A stretch of 64,000 bases of DNA from Debaryomyces hansenii CBS767 (lineage: Eukaryota; Ascomycota; Pichiomycetes; Serinales; Debaryomycetaceae): positions 992,001 through 1,056,000 of the forward strand of contig NC_006047.2 of NCBI RefSeq assembly GCF_000006445.2. The letters are read 5' to 3'. Position 1 is the first letter of the stretch. The number at the start of each line of letters is the position of its first letter. Below the pieces are notes generated by a model. It had not been told where the DNA came from, did no database searches, and saw only the letters and a program-made list of their open reading frames with translations. Made by a program: the position numbers and the translations under genes. Shown here piece after piece: positions 30,328 to 40,649 of the stretch.

Positions 30328-31260
30328 ATGTCTTCTAACGATTTATTAAGTTACTCGATCATGAATAAGGGTCATAACGTGAACAGTATATCTTTGCTAC
30401 CCTTGCCTATGCCCTCGAGACCTCAGGGATTCACTAAATCCCATAACGAAAAGGGCCAGATTGTTTTGCCTCCATTAAGTGACATTAAATTCAACGACTA
30501 CACAACTATCAGATTAACTGAAGGAAACTTGTCGAACTTGAACCATTCGTCCCCTCCTTCGTTGACTTCATCATCCGCGTCATCGTCACCTGTGTCGTCT
30601 CCAAGCTTATCAAACATGAACTTATCTGGCATAAGTTCTCCCGTTGCTTTGGCCAACCCTATGTCTGATTCAGTGTCTGTCGCTAGCTTTGCATCTTCTC
30701 CACCAACTTCGACTGCTTCGGAGTCTTCCGAGGCCCGGAAGAGAAGACAGAGGTTGGGGCCATCATGTGATTCGTGCCGTACTAGAAAAGTTAAATGTGA
30801 TGCCGAAATTATTATATTATCTAAGCAGGCATCGACTGCAAATCTTGAAGAGTTCTTCCCATCTCACATTGTTGCTAGCTTACTCGAGAACAAGCAAGTC
30901 GAAATCGAAGAAAGCGCTAATGTCATCATATCTAACGATAAACTCATTAAATTTAAATCATGTAAATCTTGCAATGCTAAAAACTTGCCATGCTGTTTTG
31001 GTAAGGGATTTACGAAAGAAGATATAATGTTGAACAATAAAAAGAAACCTACATCTATATCATCCACTTCTTCAGGAGTCTCGTCTACCAAATCCAAAAT
31101 TAGTAAGAAGAAGCCAAATGTGTCTTCTTTAGGCTCTAGAAAATCATCCTGCAGTGCATGTAGAAGAAGAAAAATTAAATGTGTGTTCAACGATTCTTTG
31201 AATAAATGTGAAGGGTGCGCTAAGAAAGATCATAGTTGTTTGTTTGAGAACATTAATTAA
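30328..31260 (+). CDS. Zinc-cluster regulator with two Cys6 motifs, Sut1/Sut2-like
   Basis: 310 residues. After a Ser-rich N-terminus, a first cluster reads C147-x2-C-x6-C157, then an unusual 54-residue loop, then C212-x2-C-x6-C222, followed by FGKGFTKEDI. From memory, this long-loop arrangement with GPSCDxCR...K.KC and FxKGFT resembles S. cerevisiae Sut1/Sut2, regulators of sterol uptake and hypoxic genes. A second, canonical cluster lies at C275-x2-C-x6-C285-x8-C294-x2-C-x6-C304, only six residues from the C-terminus. I do not recall a second cluster in Sut1. No middle-homology region is present. Role: nuclear DNA-binding protein; targets unknown. Confidence 0.8.
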   Translation: MSSNDLLSYSIMNKGHNVNSISLLPLPMPSRPQGFTKSHNEKGQIVLPPLSDIKFNDYTTIRLTEGNLSNLNHSSPPSLTSSSASSSPVSSPSLSNMNLSGISSPVALANPMSDSVSVASFASSPPTSTASESSEARKRRQRLGPSCDSCRTRKVKCDAEIIILSKQASTANLEEFFPSHIVASLLENKQVEIEESANVIISNDKLIKFKSCKSCNAKNLPCCFGKGFTKEDIMLNNKKKPTSISSTSSGVSSTKSKISKKKPNVSSLGSRKSSCSACRRRKIKCVFNDSLNKCEGCAKKDHSCLFENIN

Positions 31261-31269
31261 AAGGTAAGT

Positions 31270-31297
31270 TTATGATTTTTATGATTTTTATGATTTC
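31270..31297 (+). repeat. Three tandem TATGATTTT units 3' of the zinc-cluster gene
   Basis: Three near-identical units with a period of about 10 bp follow the stop codon. Probably simple AT-rich 3'-UTR sequence. Confidence 0.5.
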
Positions 31298-31390
31298 GGT
31301 ATATTTAATTTTTTTAAGGTTTAGGGGTTCAGGATTTGGGTAATACATTATAATCTTGTATATTTATTGTAATTTTTATGTAATAAATAC

Positions 31391-34300
31391 TTATGCATTG
31401 TCACTTAGAAAAAGAATAAAAGCATCAGTTATTTTAATCATTAGTTCGTTGATTAGCAGGCTATCAACAATGAAATCGTAATTCAATTTCGTAATTTTCA
31501 GCCCGTTGGTGGTGTCAACCTCGCTAATTCCTTTGTATATCAATTCGAACAATTTCTTATACTTTAAATTCCTTGAATTTAAATTGTCTTTCATTGAAAG
31601 TTTCAATAGTAATCTATCTTGTTTATTAAATCTGTTTCTCATAAAATTCAACTTAATGACAATTTTATCTTTTAAAATCTTTTTGTTTGAGTTGACATTA
31701 GTATGATTTAAAAAATAAACGAATTGAATTAAATTCAAGTTTTGAAATTCAACATCAAAATTCAATTTGCTGAGTCCGTTACTTAATTTCATTTTATTTT
31801 TTTCATCTAAGGTAGCTCTGACAGATTTAATCGTTTTAACTATTGGCGTGATCTCTTTAAAATATTTGATTATACCAATGATTTCATTCTCTTGAACCTT
31901 GCTTGTCATCAGCAAATATTTGTTTAAGTAACTTATGATTAATTTCATTTCATTTGATTCGGTATTAGAACTAAGCAAGCTAAACTTTTCATCCATTTCA
32001 GGTAACTTAATAGTTAAATTATTACTTTCTTCATCAATCTTAATTTGAATACTATCAATGGAACTATTTACAATCTCAATGTTATTTTGATCTAATTGGT
32101 ACAATACCTTGATCAATTCATTTAGAACGTTCAATTTCAATAAGATCGAGTCTAACAACCTAGTCTCCTTGATAGATGAATCGTTTATTTTGTTTGATAG
32201 GTTGACAATATCGTTGATCTCAAAATAGTTTTGCGATTTGCTGATATGTAAGTTCAATTGATTGAAGGTTTCTGCTAAAGTATTAGGAATGTTCCGCAAG
32301 TTACCGAAAAGTTTTAGTTTCATTTGAGTTGAATTATTTAATGTAATTAGTTTTATTTTCAAGAATAAACTTGTGGAAGAATTGGAAACTGGTAATAACC
32401 TATTATCATTGTAAAGCATAATGATAGATTCATAAACAAATGGATTATTAGTCTCTTCAGGTTTTATATTTTCTTCCTTAACCTCATCAATCTGAAATTT
32501 ATTTAAAAGTTCAGCAGCTTTCTCTTTCGATTGTTTTTGAATATATTGGATCTTTTTAGTTTGCAATTCTTCTAATATCATATGATCAATAATCATATTA
32601 GAACATAAGCTCGACAAATTATTAAAGAATTTATAATCTAAAGTCAATTCATCTGATGTTTCCATTTCTTGATCAAATTTCAATTGCTGTACCCATTGAA
32701 TTTTCCATTCACCTTTAATAGACTTAATTCTTGCAACCCACCAGAAAGTCCTGAAATTATCACCACTCACTAAATTGCTTAAAAACCAACTTAGTGGCCA
32801 ATTTTTACATCTGTAAAATTGGATTTTATTATAATTCGAATTGTTAAAGTTATCACCATTCAAAAAATTAGATAATTTGATTGTTTCATAGTCATTCAAC
32901 TTGATGATTTCATTATTTATCCATCCACTGGTGATTAACTTATTATTAATTTCTTTGTTAAACATTTCAAGTTTTAGTTGGATCAATTGATTAACAATAT
33001 TCTCCACCATATCATTTTCACTAAAAAAAGGCTTGTTCTTATGATTAGACGATTGAGTATTGATCTTTTTCGTAACTTGATTCTGAATTGGGGAAGGATC
33101 AATAAAATAAAAAAACCCAGTTAATGGATTGATAGCAAACACAACCGATTTATTAGGAGTCAATTTGAGCAATAATTGATGGCATGATATAAATGAGCAA
33201 TATTCTTCTTGGTCAGATAATCTTTTAACTATAGTTTCATAGATTTTATCCATTAACATTTCGGAGTGCTTATTAACTATTATGTTTAAGATCAAGTCTA
33301 CGCTTAGATCTTGGGGTTCAGATTCATCTTCGTTATTATCCTCTCTCAAGTCTTCCAATGATTCTTCGTTTGGCTCGATATTATTTTGTTGTTCATCAGA
33401 AGCGTCCAGCTGTTTCTTTATATTATTTCTATCAAATATACCGGATATTCCATGATTTAGTTCATATGTACCATTTTTGAACCATCTAAAATTCAAGTTG
33501 TAATTTTTATCAATGCCCAATTCAATAAACGATTTCCAGTTTCTGGATAGATAATGACTTGACCAATAATTGATTAAGATTAATGATTTACCATTTTGAT
33601 ATTTGAATTGAATATTATTTCTCCATTTACTGTTAATAGAAATATCCTTTAATTGCCTCGCAATTAAGTATAGCTTAAATGAAATGGAATACTTATGTAA
33701 TAGATCATACAAACCACCAAGGCCCAGATTTAATAGTACAGTATTTACAATTTTTTCTAAGTTCTGGAAAGATGACTTTGGTAACTTGGTTATTATCTTG
33801 TTGTCTTTATGTGTAATTAATGCAGTCTCTGGGTTTATCCCAAATAGAAACTTGAAGTCAATGAAGTAGAACGGTGATTTATAATAGTCGTCTTCTTGTT
33901 CAATAATCAAATCATTCCCAACTGTGACAGATACTTGAAATTCATTTTGTATAGTAAAATATACTCTACCATCTCTTATTTCGTAGTTATTAATGAACCG
34001 TTTTGGTAAATTGTTTATCAATGCCATTCTAGTCATTAATGTTAAGTTTAAATCCTTCAAGACTTCCAAAGTTTTCTCAGACGATATGGGTGGAGTACTG
34101 ATCAAATTATATGACGGCAACTGTGGTCTCTTCTTTATAAACACTTCCAAACTTGTTATTATGTCAGAATTTGGTAATTTTGCTCCCGAATACCTATTAA
34201 GTTCATTTAATCCGTATCCTAATTGTTCAAAATAAAAATCTTGAGACCTAAACCAATTCAATAAATCAATTAGTTTAGATATATCCTTCGACGAACTAGC

Positions 34301-34762
34301 CCATTTGACCAAAGTATATATTTTAATAAAGTCTTGTCTTAGGGATATAATTAAATTCAAGAAGAACTTCTTCCTACTAGAATCATTTTCGGTATCTTTA
34401 GTACTCGATAAATTCTCTATGGCTGTTGTTAACTGTTTGTATGCTTCTTGTGTATAAAATTTCAAAACATTAGATAGTGGGATAATATTATTCGTTATAT
34501 GTGGTATATCTGGTGCTTTCTTTAGTATTCCATTCTCCAACTTTGATCCTACTCCGTTGTGCATTTCCCCGCCAAGATGGTTAGATTTTGCATCACATGG
34601 CTCCCCATTCAGTATGGGATTATTACTAGATGGATATGACCCATTCATATTTAACAACAAAGTTTGTTTAGCCTGGTTGTAATTTAATCTTTTATTGTTA
34701 TGTGAATGGTTTAATAAGTCGGAGGTGGGAATGAAAATGTCGTCAATACTGAGAAGCGACAT
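31391..34762 (-). CDS. RGR1: Mediator tail/backbone subunit Med14 (Rgr1)
   Basis: 1123 residues (1082 in S. cerevisiae). The N-terminal Med14 signature is clear at about residues 85-225: PDIPHITNNIIPLSNVL, then KKFFLNLIISLRQDFIKIYTLVKWAS and LIDLLNWFRSQDFYFEQLGYGLNELNRYSGAKLPNSDIITSLEVF. Med14 bridges the head, middle and tail modules of Mediator and is needed for RNA polymerase II transcription. Start ATG at 34762. It shares a 213-bp divergent promoter with the F-box gene and converges on the zinc-cluster gene. Confidence 0.9.
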   Translation of the reverse strand: MSLLSIDDIFIPTSDLLNHSHNNKRLNYNQAKQTLLLNMNGSYPSSNNPILNGEPCDAKSNHLGGEMHNGVGSKLENGILKKAPDIPHITNNIIPLSNVLKFYTQEAYKQLTTAIENLSSTKDTENDSSRKKFFLNLIISLRQDFIKIYTLVKWASSSKDISKLIDLLNWFRSQDFYFEQLGYGLNELNRYSGAKLPNSDIITSLEVFIKKRPQLPSYNLISTPPISSEKTLEVLKDLNLTLMTRMALINNLPKRFINNYEIRDGRVYFTIQNEFQVSVTVGNDLIIEQEDDYYKSPFYFIDFKFLFGINPETALITHKDNKIITKLPKSSFQNLEKIVNTVLLNLGLGGLYDLLHKYSISFKLYLIARQLKDISINSKWRNNIQFKYQNGKSLILINYWSSHYLSRNWKSFIELGIDKNYNLNFRWFKNGTYELNHGISGIFDRNNIKKQLDASDEQQNNIEPNEESLEDLREDNNEDESEPQDLSVDLILNIIVNKHSEMLMDKIYETIVKRLSDQEEYCSFISCHQLLLKLTPNKSVVFAINPLTGFFYFIDPSPIQNQVTKKINTQSSNHKNKPFFSENDMVENIVNQLIQLKLEMFNKEINNKLITSGWINNEIIKLNDYETIKLSNFLNGDNFNNSNYNKIQFYRCKNWPLSWFLSNLVSGDNFRTFWWVARIKSIKGEWKIQWVQQLKFDQEMETSDELTLDYKFFNNLSSLCSNMIIDHMILEELQTKKIQYIQKQSKEKAAELLNKFQIDEVKEENIKPEETNNPFVYESIIMLYNDNRLLPVSNSSTSLFLKIKLITLNNSTQMKLKLFGNLRNIPNTLAETFNQLNLHISKSQNYFEINDIVNLSNKINDSSIKETRLLDSILLKLNVLNELIKVLYQLDQNNIEIVNSSIDSIQIKIDEESNNLTIKLPEMDEKFSLLSSNTESNEMKLIISYLNKYLLMTSKVQENEIIGIIKYFKEITPIVKTIKSVRATLDEKNKMKLSNGLSKLNFDVEFQNLNLIQFVYFLNHTNVNSNKKILKDKIVIKLNFMRNRFNKQDRLLLKLSMKDNLNSRNLKYKKLFELIYKGISEVDTTNGLKITKLNYDFIVDSLLINELMIKITDAFILFLSDNA

Positions 34763-34975
34763 TTCTGGTTACTTTTTGCAGTTATTCCGAATTTAGCTCT
34801 CAGGTTAATGTATGTGAGTTCATGTTGAAAATGTCTATAGATACAGCAGTGATCATCCATTATCAAATCAAAGCAATTTGAAGTGTATTGAAAATGTGTA
34901 TATACGATATTGTTGAAAAAGAGGAAGGGATAGTGCTTAGGTAGAATCGATTCAAGCAGAGCAGAGTTTGACAGG

Positions 34976-36535
34976 ATGTCACTAATTTCAAGCTTGCCGT
35001 ATGACATACTCTTCCAGGTAGAAAATTATTTATCGAATCGAGATTTAGAGACACTCATAAAGACGTTCTTTGATTTTCACGATAAATCTATACTATTTGC
35101 TACTTATGTAAAGCTTTCAGAGAAAAAAATCATTATTTCAGACACTCTTCGTAATGAATTATTGTCTGAAAACGATCATGTTTATCTAGGTCCAACAGAG
35201 TGTATTCAATTTTTGAAAGGCATTATGATGTTTGATGAATCATATGGCAGCAACATTTTTCCGAAATCTATAGTATTTGATTTAATTTTGTCGAAAGAAA
35301 AAGCATTTGTTGAAATTCATGAGGAGATGTTTGATTTTCTCAAGAATGAGAGACATAAGAGACGGTTTACAAGCAGTAGGTTTGATTTAGTAGTTAGATC
35401 CATCAAAGAATTTTCAACTGAAGAAGTATCGATCTTTCTTCGCAATTTGGCCGTTGGTATAGGTCCTCGAACTAGAGGAATAATATTTTTGGGTTCTGTA
35501 ATAAATATTGATTTATCATATGTTGCAACTTTATTTGATAGCCTTCAATGCCTTGATTTAAATGATTTTCACCAGCACTCCAAAGTTGATTATTTACCAC
35601 AGAGTGTTGAGAACTTTGTATTTAAAGATGTTCAATTGAATGGCAAGAAGCTTCCAGACAATACCAAATCATTAAGACTAAAGAATTCAACATTCAACAA
35701 TTGTCTTGGCGTACGTTTACCAGTAATAGAGGAGTTAGCTTTATGTAATATCCCAGAGATTTCAAACTTTGTCCTGCAGAACTGGTCGAGTACTTTGGTG
35801 TCATTAGTGTTGGATAGTGTGGAGTTAAAGGTTGATAATTTGAAATTACGAGAACTACATAATTTGGAAAGATTGAAATTAATTGATCTTTCCAATGAAT
35901 TTGGGTACGGATTCAAGTGCCCACCCCTGCTTCATCTGCTTTATATCCAGGACAAATATCTACCTTATCTTTCAATTGATTTCCAAAGCCTACCTGAAAC
36001 TTTAATTTGTTTAACTTTAAGAGGAGATCTACCATTTAAGTTTGACAACATAGCTTTTCCTAGAAATTTAGACTCCTTGGTTTTACAAGGCGGTGGAGGG
36101 ATTTTTCAATGTGAAAACTTTAAATGCCCTCCAAAGTTACAAAAGTTGATTATAACTTTACAGAAGTTCAGAAATGTTCATAAATTTAAGTTAGCAAAGA
36201 CGTTAAGAGAAGTTAATTTGAGCAGTAATAATATCACGAAAATTTCAACAATGAAATTCCCATGCAATATTCTGACTTTATGCCTCAGCAATAACAACTT
36301 TTCAAGTCTAAACGGTGTACAATTTCCCCTTAGAATGAAACAAATCGACCTCACTCAAAAGTATAGTTTAATGGGTGCATATGACTTTACGAAGTACTCG
36401 TGGTTATCTACGGCAAATATATTCATCAGTGATAGCAATAAATTTATATTCAACGGTGGAGTAAAAATCATTAATGATTATGACTGGAGAGTGGATCGTA
36501 AATGGAAGAATAGGGAAATTGAATACTTCTATTAA
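34976..36535 (+). CDS. F-box / leucine-rich-repeat protein
   Basis: 519 residues. The first 30 (SLISSLPYDILFQVENYLSNRDLETLIKTF) fit a degenerate F-box (LPxDIL...L...DL..L), which would bind Skp1 in an SCF ubiquitin ligase. From about residue 180 to 480 there are irregular leucine-rich repeats (for example LKLRELHNLERLKLIDLSN, LPETLICLTLRGDLPFKF, LREVNLSSNNITKI, ILTLCLSNNNFSSL) that would select substrates. CUG-clade yeasts have families of such genes; I cannot name this member or its substrate. The start follows from the F-box beginning at once after the ATG. Confidence 0.75.
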   Translation: MSLISSLPYDILFQVENYLSNRDLETLIKTFFDFHDKSILFATYVKLSEKKIIISDTLRNELLSENDHVYLGPTECIQFLKGIMMFDESYGSNIFPKSIVFDLILSKEKAFVEIHEEMFDFLKNERHKRRFTSSRFDLVVRSIKEFSTEEVSIFLRNLAVGIGPRTRGIIFLGSVINIDLSYVATLFDSLQCLDLNDFHQHSKVDYLPQSVENFVFKDVQLNGKKLPDNTKSLRLKNSTFNNCLGVRLPVIEELALCNIPEISNFVLQNWSSTLVSLVLDSVELKVDNLKLRELHNLERLKLIDLSNEFGYGFKCPPLLHLLYIQDKYLPYLSIDFQSLPETLICLTLRGDLPFKFDNIAFPRNLDSLVLQGGGGIFQCENFKCPPKLQKLIITLQKFRNVHKFKLAKTLREVNLSSNNITKISTMKFPCNILTLCLSNNNFSSLNGVQFPLRMKQIDLTQKYSLMGAYDFTKYSWLSTANIFISDSNKFIFNGGVKIINDYDWRVDRKWKNREIEYFY

Positions 36536-36640
36536 TTACAGATATGTTGTTAGTTTTTATATATGAAAGTTATTATTACAAATATATCCAACGAATGAAT
36601 ATTAAACTACTAAAAATAGATATATATCCTTGTAGGCTCG

Positions 36641-36657
36641 AATGAATGAATGAATGA
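36641..36657 (+). repeat. AATG tetranucleotide microsatellite
   Basis: About four tandem AATG units in the 3'-3' spacer between the F-box gene and PRR1. Confidence 0.8.
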
Positions 36658-36782
36658 AACATAAAAAAGCTTTTGTTGAAATGGTCGTAGAACCAATGGT
36701 TTAACGGTAAAAAGTCAAGGAAATGAGAAGAAACAGTATGAAACAGGTATTAGTGTTTTATGGGAAAATTATTTTGTCGCTT

Positions 36783-38477
36783 TTAAAATTTAAAGCTGTC
36801 AGGAACGGACTTAGAAATCCAATCAAAATCCTGATGGGTTAGTAAATCTTGAATCTTTGTTCTTTTGTCTTTTCGAACCAAAAGACGATCGACTGTATGC
36901 TTAAGATTGAGCAAAATTTGCTTAGTAGAATTGTCTATCAGGGAATCGTTCAACATATTTGTGACCTTAAACCAATCCCAATCAATCATAGCAATTCTGT
37001 GAGCTACATTATTTTTTGCTCTTTTTCTTTTAATGACAGATGGAGATACCCCGGTAGGGCTTGACGTAGTAAAAGGTGGGATATCAAATGGCAATCTATT
37101 CTCAAGAAGTGCATAAATTAGAACGCCAACAGACCAGGAATCGGTAAGCTTACCATCATATTTCAACCCCATTAACAATTCTGGCGAAATATAATCTTGA
37201 GAACCGCATCTGGTAGTCAATAATTCGTCTGACGACTTCAATTTCTTCGAGAGACCAAAATCAGTCACATTAATTACAGGGTCTTCGAATGAATTGCCTA
37301 ATTGACTAATACTCAGAAGCTCGTCAAGCTTATAGTTAAGCAAAATATTCTCTAATTTAATATCACGATGAATGATATCATTAAAATGCAAATACGAAAT
37401 GGCGACAATCATCTCACTCACAATTCTTTGAATAATCAACCAGTAAGATAGATCAGCATGATACGGCTTATAGTTTTCGAACAGGAATTGAAACAAGTTA
37501 CCACCAGGGCAATACTTCAAAAATACTAATTGATCATTATTTGACTTGAGATTATTAATATCTCTTTGCAAAGAAAGGTCTTCTTCAGACGCGTTTTCGC
37601 TCTCAATAGCATGTGGGTTTTCAATTTCAGATTTCGCTATACTTAAGTTCAAATTATAGTCAAGCAAGCGAATTATGCAAGGATGGTTAATATTATGCAA
37701 TATGTTTAATTCTCTCTTTATAAAGAATTTAAAATTATAAATTTCATCCATATTTTCAAGTGGAATGGAAATTATTTTAATTGCAACCTTGTCTTCAGCA
37801 TCTTCTACGTTGGTTCCTAATACAACGGTACTAAAATTACCAGATCCTATCTCTTCCTCAAAATTATACACTCTATCACGGTTAATGGAGTAAAAATGGT
37901 GATTGGAGAACCTCGACTGATCTTCATCGGGTGGGCTTGGAATATTAGACACTGGAATAGACCCAGTAGAAGCAGAAGAATCATTGAGTGGGTTGGAAAC
38001 AAACCTTTTGCTGGGAGTATGTGTATCCAAATTTTGATGGCCCGTTAGCATCGGCCTGTATTCAGACACCACTCTACCAGTATCTAAGGTTTTCACATTA
38101 CGCGACTTCTGGATATCAAGATATTGGTCTTTGGGGGGACTGAAATTAGCAAAAGACCCACTGTTATTATTAATTATAGGAGTTGGTAATTGTGTGATTT
38201 TGTCAAAATTAATCTTCGAGCTCGATATGCTTGGGGATGGTACCAAGTTAAACGGCTCTCCCAATGACACGCCTCGCTTGTCTAATTCTTCGTCGCTATG
38301 GTTCATCATATTAACATTCACTTTGAGCGGTGAGGTTGAGTTCATAATGCCATTTGGGTTTTTATAAAAATTCACAGGTGCTGGATGGGTTTCTTGTCTC
38401 TGATTTGTTTCCGATGGATTTGACGGTGATACTGCCTGACTTCTACCAGATTTGTGGAAAGGATTGGAAAGAGCCAT
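36783..38477 (-). CDS. PRR1: Ser/Thr protein kinase Prr1-like
   Basis: 564 residues: a disordered Ser/Asn/Pro-rich N-terminus (1-200) and a C-terminal kinase domain. Visible kinase elements are GSGNFSTV (211-218), the ATP-binding Lys234, HRDIKLEN (370-377), DFG (406-408) and the SPE of the activation segment (431-433). The wording HPCIIRLLDYN, TTRCGSQDYISPELLMGLKYDGKLTD, and HRIAMIDWDWFKVTN near the C-terminus resembles S. cerevisiae Prr1, a negative regulator of pheromone signalling in the fungal nutrient-responsive (Npr1/Hal) kinase group. A roughly 40-residue insert with an acidic run (about 281-312) interrupts the N-lobe, as in Prr1. All catalytic residues are intact. Confidence 0.82.
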   Translation of the reverse strand: MALSNPFHKSGRSQAVSPSNPSETNQRQETHPAPVNFYKNPNGIMNSTSPLKVNVNMMNHSDEELDKRGVSLGEPFNLVPSPSISSSKINFDKITQLPTPIINNNSGSFANFSPPKDQYLDIQKSRNVKTLDTGRVVSEYRPMLTGHQNLDTHTPSKRFVSNPLNDSSASTGSIPVSNIPSPPDEDQSRFSNHHFYSINRDRVYNFEEEIGSGNFSTVVLGTNVEDAEDKVAIKIISIPLENMDEIYNFKFFIKRELNILHNINHPCIIRLLDYNLNLSIAKSEIENPHAIESENASEEDLSLQRDINNLKSNNDQLVFLKYCPGGNLFQFLFENYKPYHADLSYWLIIQRIVSEMIVAISYLHFNDIIHRDIKLENILLNYKLDELLSISQLGNSFEDPVINVTDFGLSKKLKSSDELLTTRCGSQDYISPELLMGLKYDGKLTDSWSVGVLIYALLENRLPFDIPPFTTSSPTGVSPSVIKRKRAKNNVAHRIAMIDWDWFKVTNMLNDSLIDNSTKQILLNLKHTVDRLLVRKDKRTKIQDLLTHQDFDWISKSVPDSFKF

Positions 38478-38712
38478 ATTAAAACAGCTCTATGTCGTTC
38501 AACTTGTATAATTCAAACTATGAATAAGGATGACTCCACTAACCAGCGTGCTTGTTATCTTTTATTATGACAATGATGACCCACGAATGTGCGCTTGCAT
38601 ACTGCACATAACAATCGCTTACTTTTGTTAAAATTATTGCAAAAAAGCCGTACAGAAAAAATAAAACACCTTCAGAATTTTGACATAAAGTTATAGTATA
38701 GTAGCGTAAATG

Positions 38713-38731
38713 TATATATATATATATATAT
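38713..38731. repeat. TA dinucleotide microsatellite
   Basis: About nine to ten TA units just beyond the 3' end of the NBA1-like gene, in the PRR1 upstream region. Confidence 0.85.
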
Positions 38732-38743
38732 CTAAATCTAAGA

Positions 38744-40312
38744 CTATATAAAACCCTCAAGAGCCCTATGGGCTTTTTCTAGTCTAGCTATTCCAATGTC
38801 GTATCTATTTTCGTCAAGAACCATGTCAGAGGTGAGTCTAGATAAGGAATCAACGATCTTTTCGATCAATTGCTTTTCTTTGATTGGTAAGTTTAGCTGA
38901 TCAAATTCTTCGCCAATAATGGTCCCATTGGTGCTCTCAAGTAGGTTAATTAATGTATGGTAGGAGAATGGCCTCAATCCGGGAGTGGACAGGGATCTTA
39001 CACGCTTTGATTTGGCCTTTTTATGCTTAACTTTCTTCATGCTGCGTGTGGAGTCTTTGACCGATTTACCTCTTGCGGGCTTTTCAAGCACCATGGGCTC
39101 GTCTATATCGTAGTATTCGTCGTCATCCTTAGGTGAGGCTACAGGTGTGCCACGTAGGGATTCTGCAGTGCCAGATGGGGGTAGTGGATCCTGGACTTGC
39201 TTTTGCTGTTCGCTGATCTGGTTAGATACCTGTCTTGCTCGCTGTACATTATCGGCAGTTGGTCTTGGGGGCAAAGATGCCTTGGGGAGACGGTTATCGG
39301 ACATGGGGTCGGGGCCCATTATGTCTGCAGTGCGATAGCTATCGGTGGTGCGATTAGAAACAGCTCTTGAAAGAAACGAATTCGAGCTGTGTCCGGCATC
39401 TTGGTTCGATTGAGCTGTACCCACCGTTTCGTCTAAGTATTCTGCTTCCTTTTCTTCCTGTTCTCTCTCGGAAAGTGATTTTCCCTCATGGTACTTTATC
39501 TTGTCGTCGACAGTTTTGTATACATAGAATTGCAGCGTAATAGAGTTGGCACTTTCCATGAGTTTATCAAGATCATCACTTATAGCAATTGATGAACGTT
39601 TGTTGTGAGCCTTAACCTTGTTCTTGTTAAATTTTTCGATATCTTTATCCAATTCATTGGTGGTAGTCAAAACTTCACTTTTCGGCCTGCGTGAAGATCT
39701 AGGTGGAACTGAACTTTCAACATTGGTATTAAAAGTCATATCAGGTTCCAACTTTTCACAAGTAATACCTGGTTTTGTTTTCAACTTACCCAATTTAATC
39801 GCATCATCGGGAATTGTGTTGACAGATTCAGCTTGGTCCTGTTCATCACCTCCTTCAACATCCTGCTCATCATCTATTTCGTCGAAACGGTAATACTTTC
39901 TGCTAACAGTAGGATTCACGTCTTGATTCACCACCTTTACTGAGACCGGTTGCGCAATATGATTTCCCTTGGCCGAATAATCAGATAACTGGGATACCAT
40001 TGATGACCTTTTTCCCAGCATCACTGGGGGACCGAATCCTTTTAGCTCTTTATTAGAGTTTGGAGTCCCATTGAAAGTAAAACCAGAACCCGAGCCCGAC
40101 TTAGAGTTTTCTGAAATTATCGATTGATCGATCGTATTGGTCGTATGACTTTTAGTAGAAGGAGTGGAATCTGAATACATAGATTCTGGCTTAGCATGTT
40201 CTGACATTGTGTCCATTTCAGCCAGCGATAAATTCAAATTGTCTGATTTGGCATAGGAAAAGCTTGATGCCACATCCTCTTCTTGCTCTTTGGTATCTTT
40301 AGGTCTTTCCAT
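38744..40312 (-). CDS. Bud-neck protein, Nba1-like
   Basis: 522 residues, mostly disordered, acidic and Ser-rich, with a proline-rich LPPRP motif near residue 345 that could bind an SH3 domain. The last 85 residues form the only well-ordered-looking part: PFSYHTLINLLESTNGTIIGEEFDQLNLPIKEKQLIEKIVDSLSRLTSDMVLDENRYDIGIARLEKAHRALEGF. This C-terminal block resembles S. cerevisiae Nba1, which binds Nap1 and, with Nis1 and Nap1, marks cytokinesis remnants to block Cdc42 re-activation. The match is recalled, so I leave the symbol blank. Start ATG at 40312. Confidence 0.75.
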   Translation of the reverse strand: MERPKDTKEQEEDVASSFSYAKSDNLNLSLAEMDTMSEHAKPESMYSDSTPSTKSHTTNTIDQSIISENSKSGSGSGFTFNGTPNSNKELKGFGPPVMLGKRSSMVSQLSDYSAKGNHIAQPVSVKVVNQDVNPTVSRKYYRFDEIDDEQDVEGGDEQDQAESVNTIPDDAIKLGKLKTKPGITCEKLEPDMTFNTNVESSVPPRSSRRPKSEVLTTTNELDKDIEKFNKNKVKAHNKRSSIAISDDLDKLMESANSITLQFYVYKTVDDKIKYHEGKSLSEREQEEKEAEYLDETVGTAQSNQDAGHSSNSFLSRAVSNRTTDSYRTADIMGPDPMSDNRLPKASLPPRPTADNVQRARQVSNQISEQQKQVQDPLPPSGTAESLRGTPVASPKDDDEYYDIDEPMVLEKPARGKSVKDSTRSMKKVKHKKAKSKRVRSLSTPGLRPFSYHTLINLLESTNGTIIGEEFDQLNLPIKEKQLIEKIVDSLSRLTSDMVLDENRYDIGIARLEKAHRALEGFI

Positions 40313-40649
40313 TCCTATATATATAAATATGTCTAATAGAGCTCGATGTTAGAAAAATAAACATTATAATTTAGTGATATTTTGTATTCAAGCATAGTGC
40401 GATATGATTTGTATTTTGAATTATTACGCATTGGGAAATGTTATTGGAAATGAATAATTCTTTCTTTATTCATATTAACCTACGTACAGGGTAATCAAAT
40501 AAAGCTAATATAAGTTATACATTAAAATAGTCTACAATTTGTAATCACGAAGTGTAGATTGATTATGGAAATTCAGTATCATATTTCAGTCAATTAATTA
40601 GTTCCATACGAGCAATACTGAACTCATCTCGATTTCATTAAAATGAATA
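40313..40649. other. 337-bp divergent promoter region
   Basis: AT-rich spacer between the NBA1-like gene and the mitochondrial protein gene; I see no specific element in it. Confidence 0.5.
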
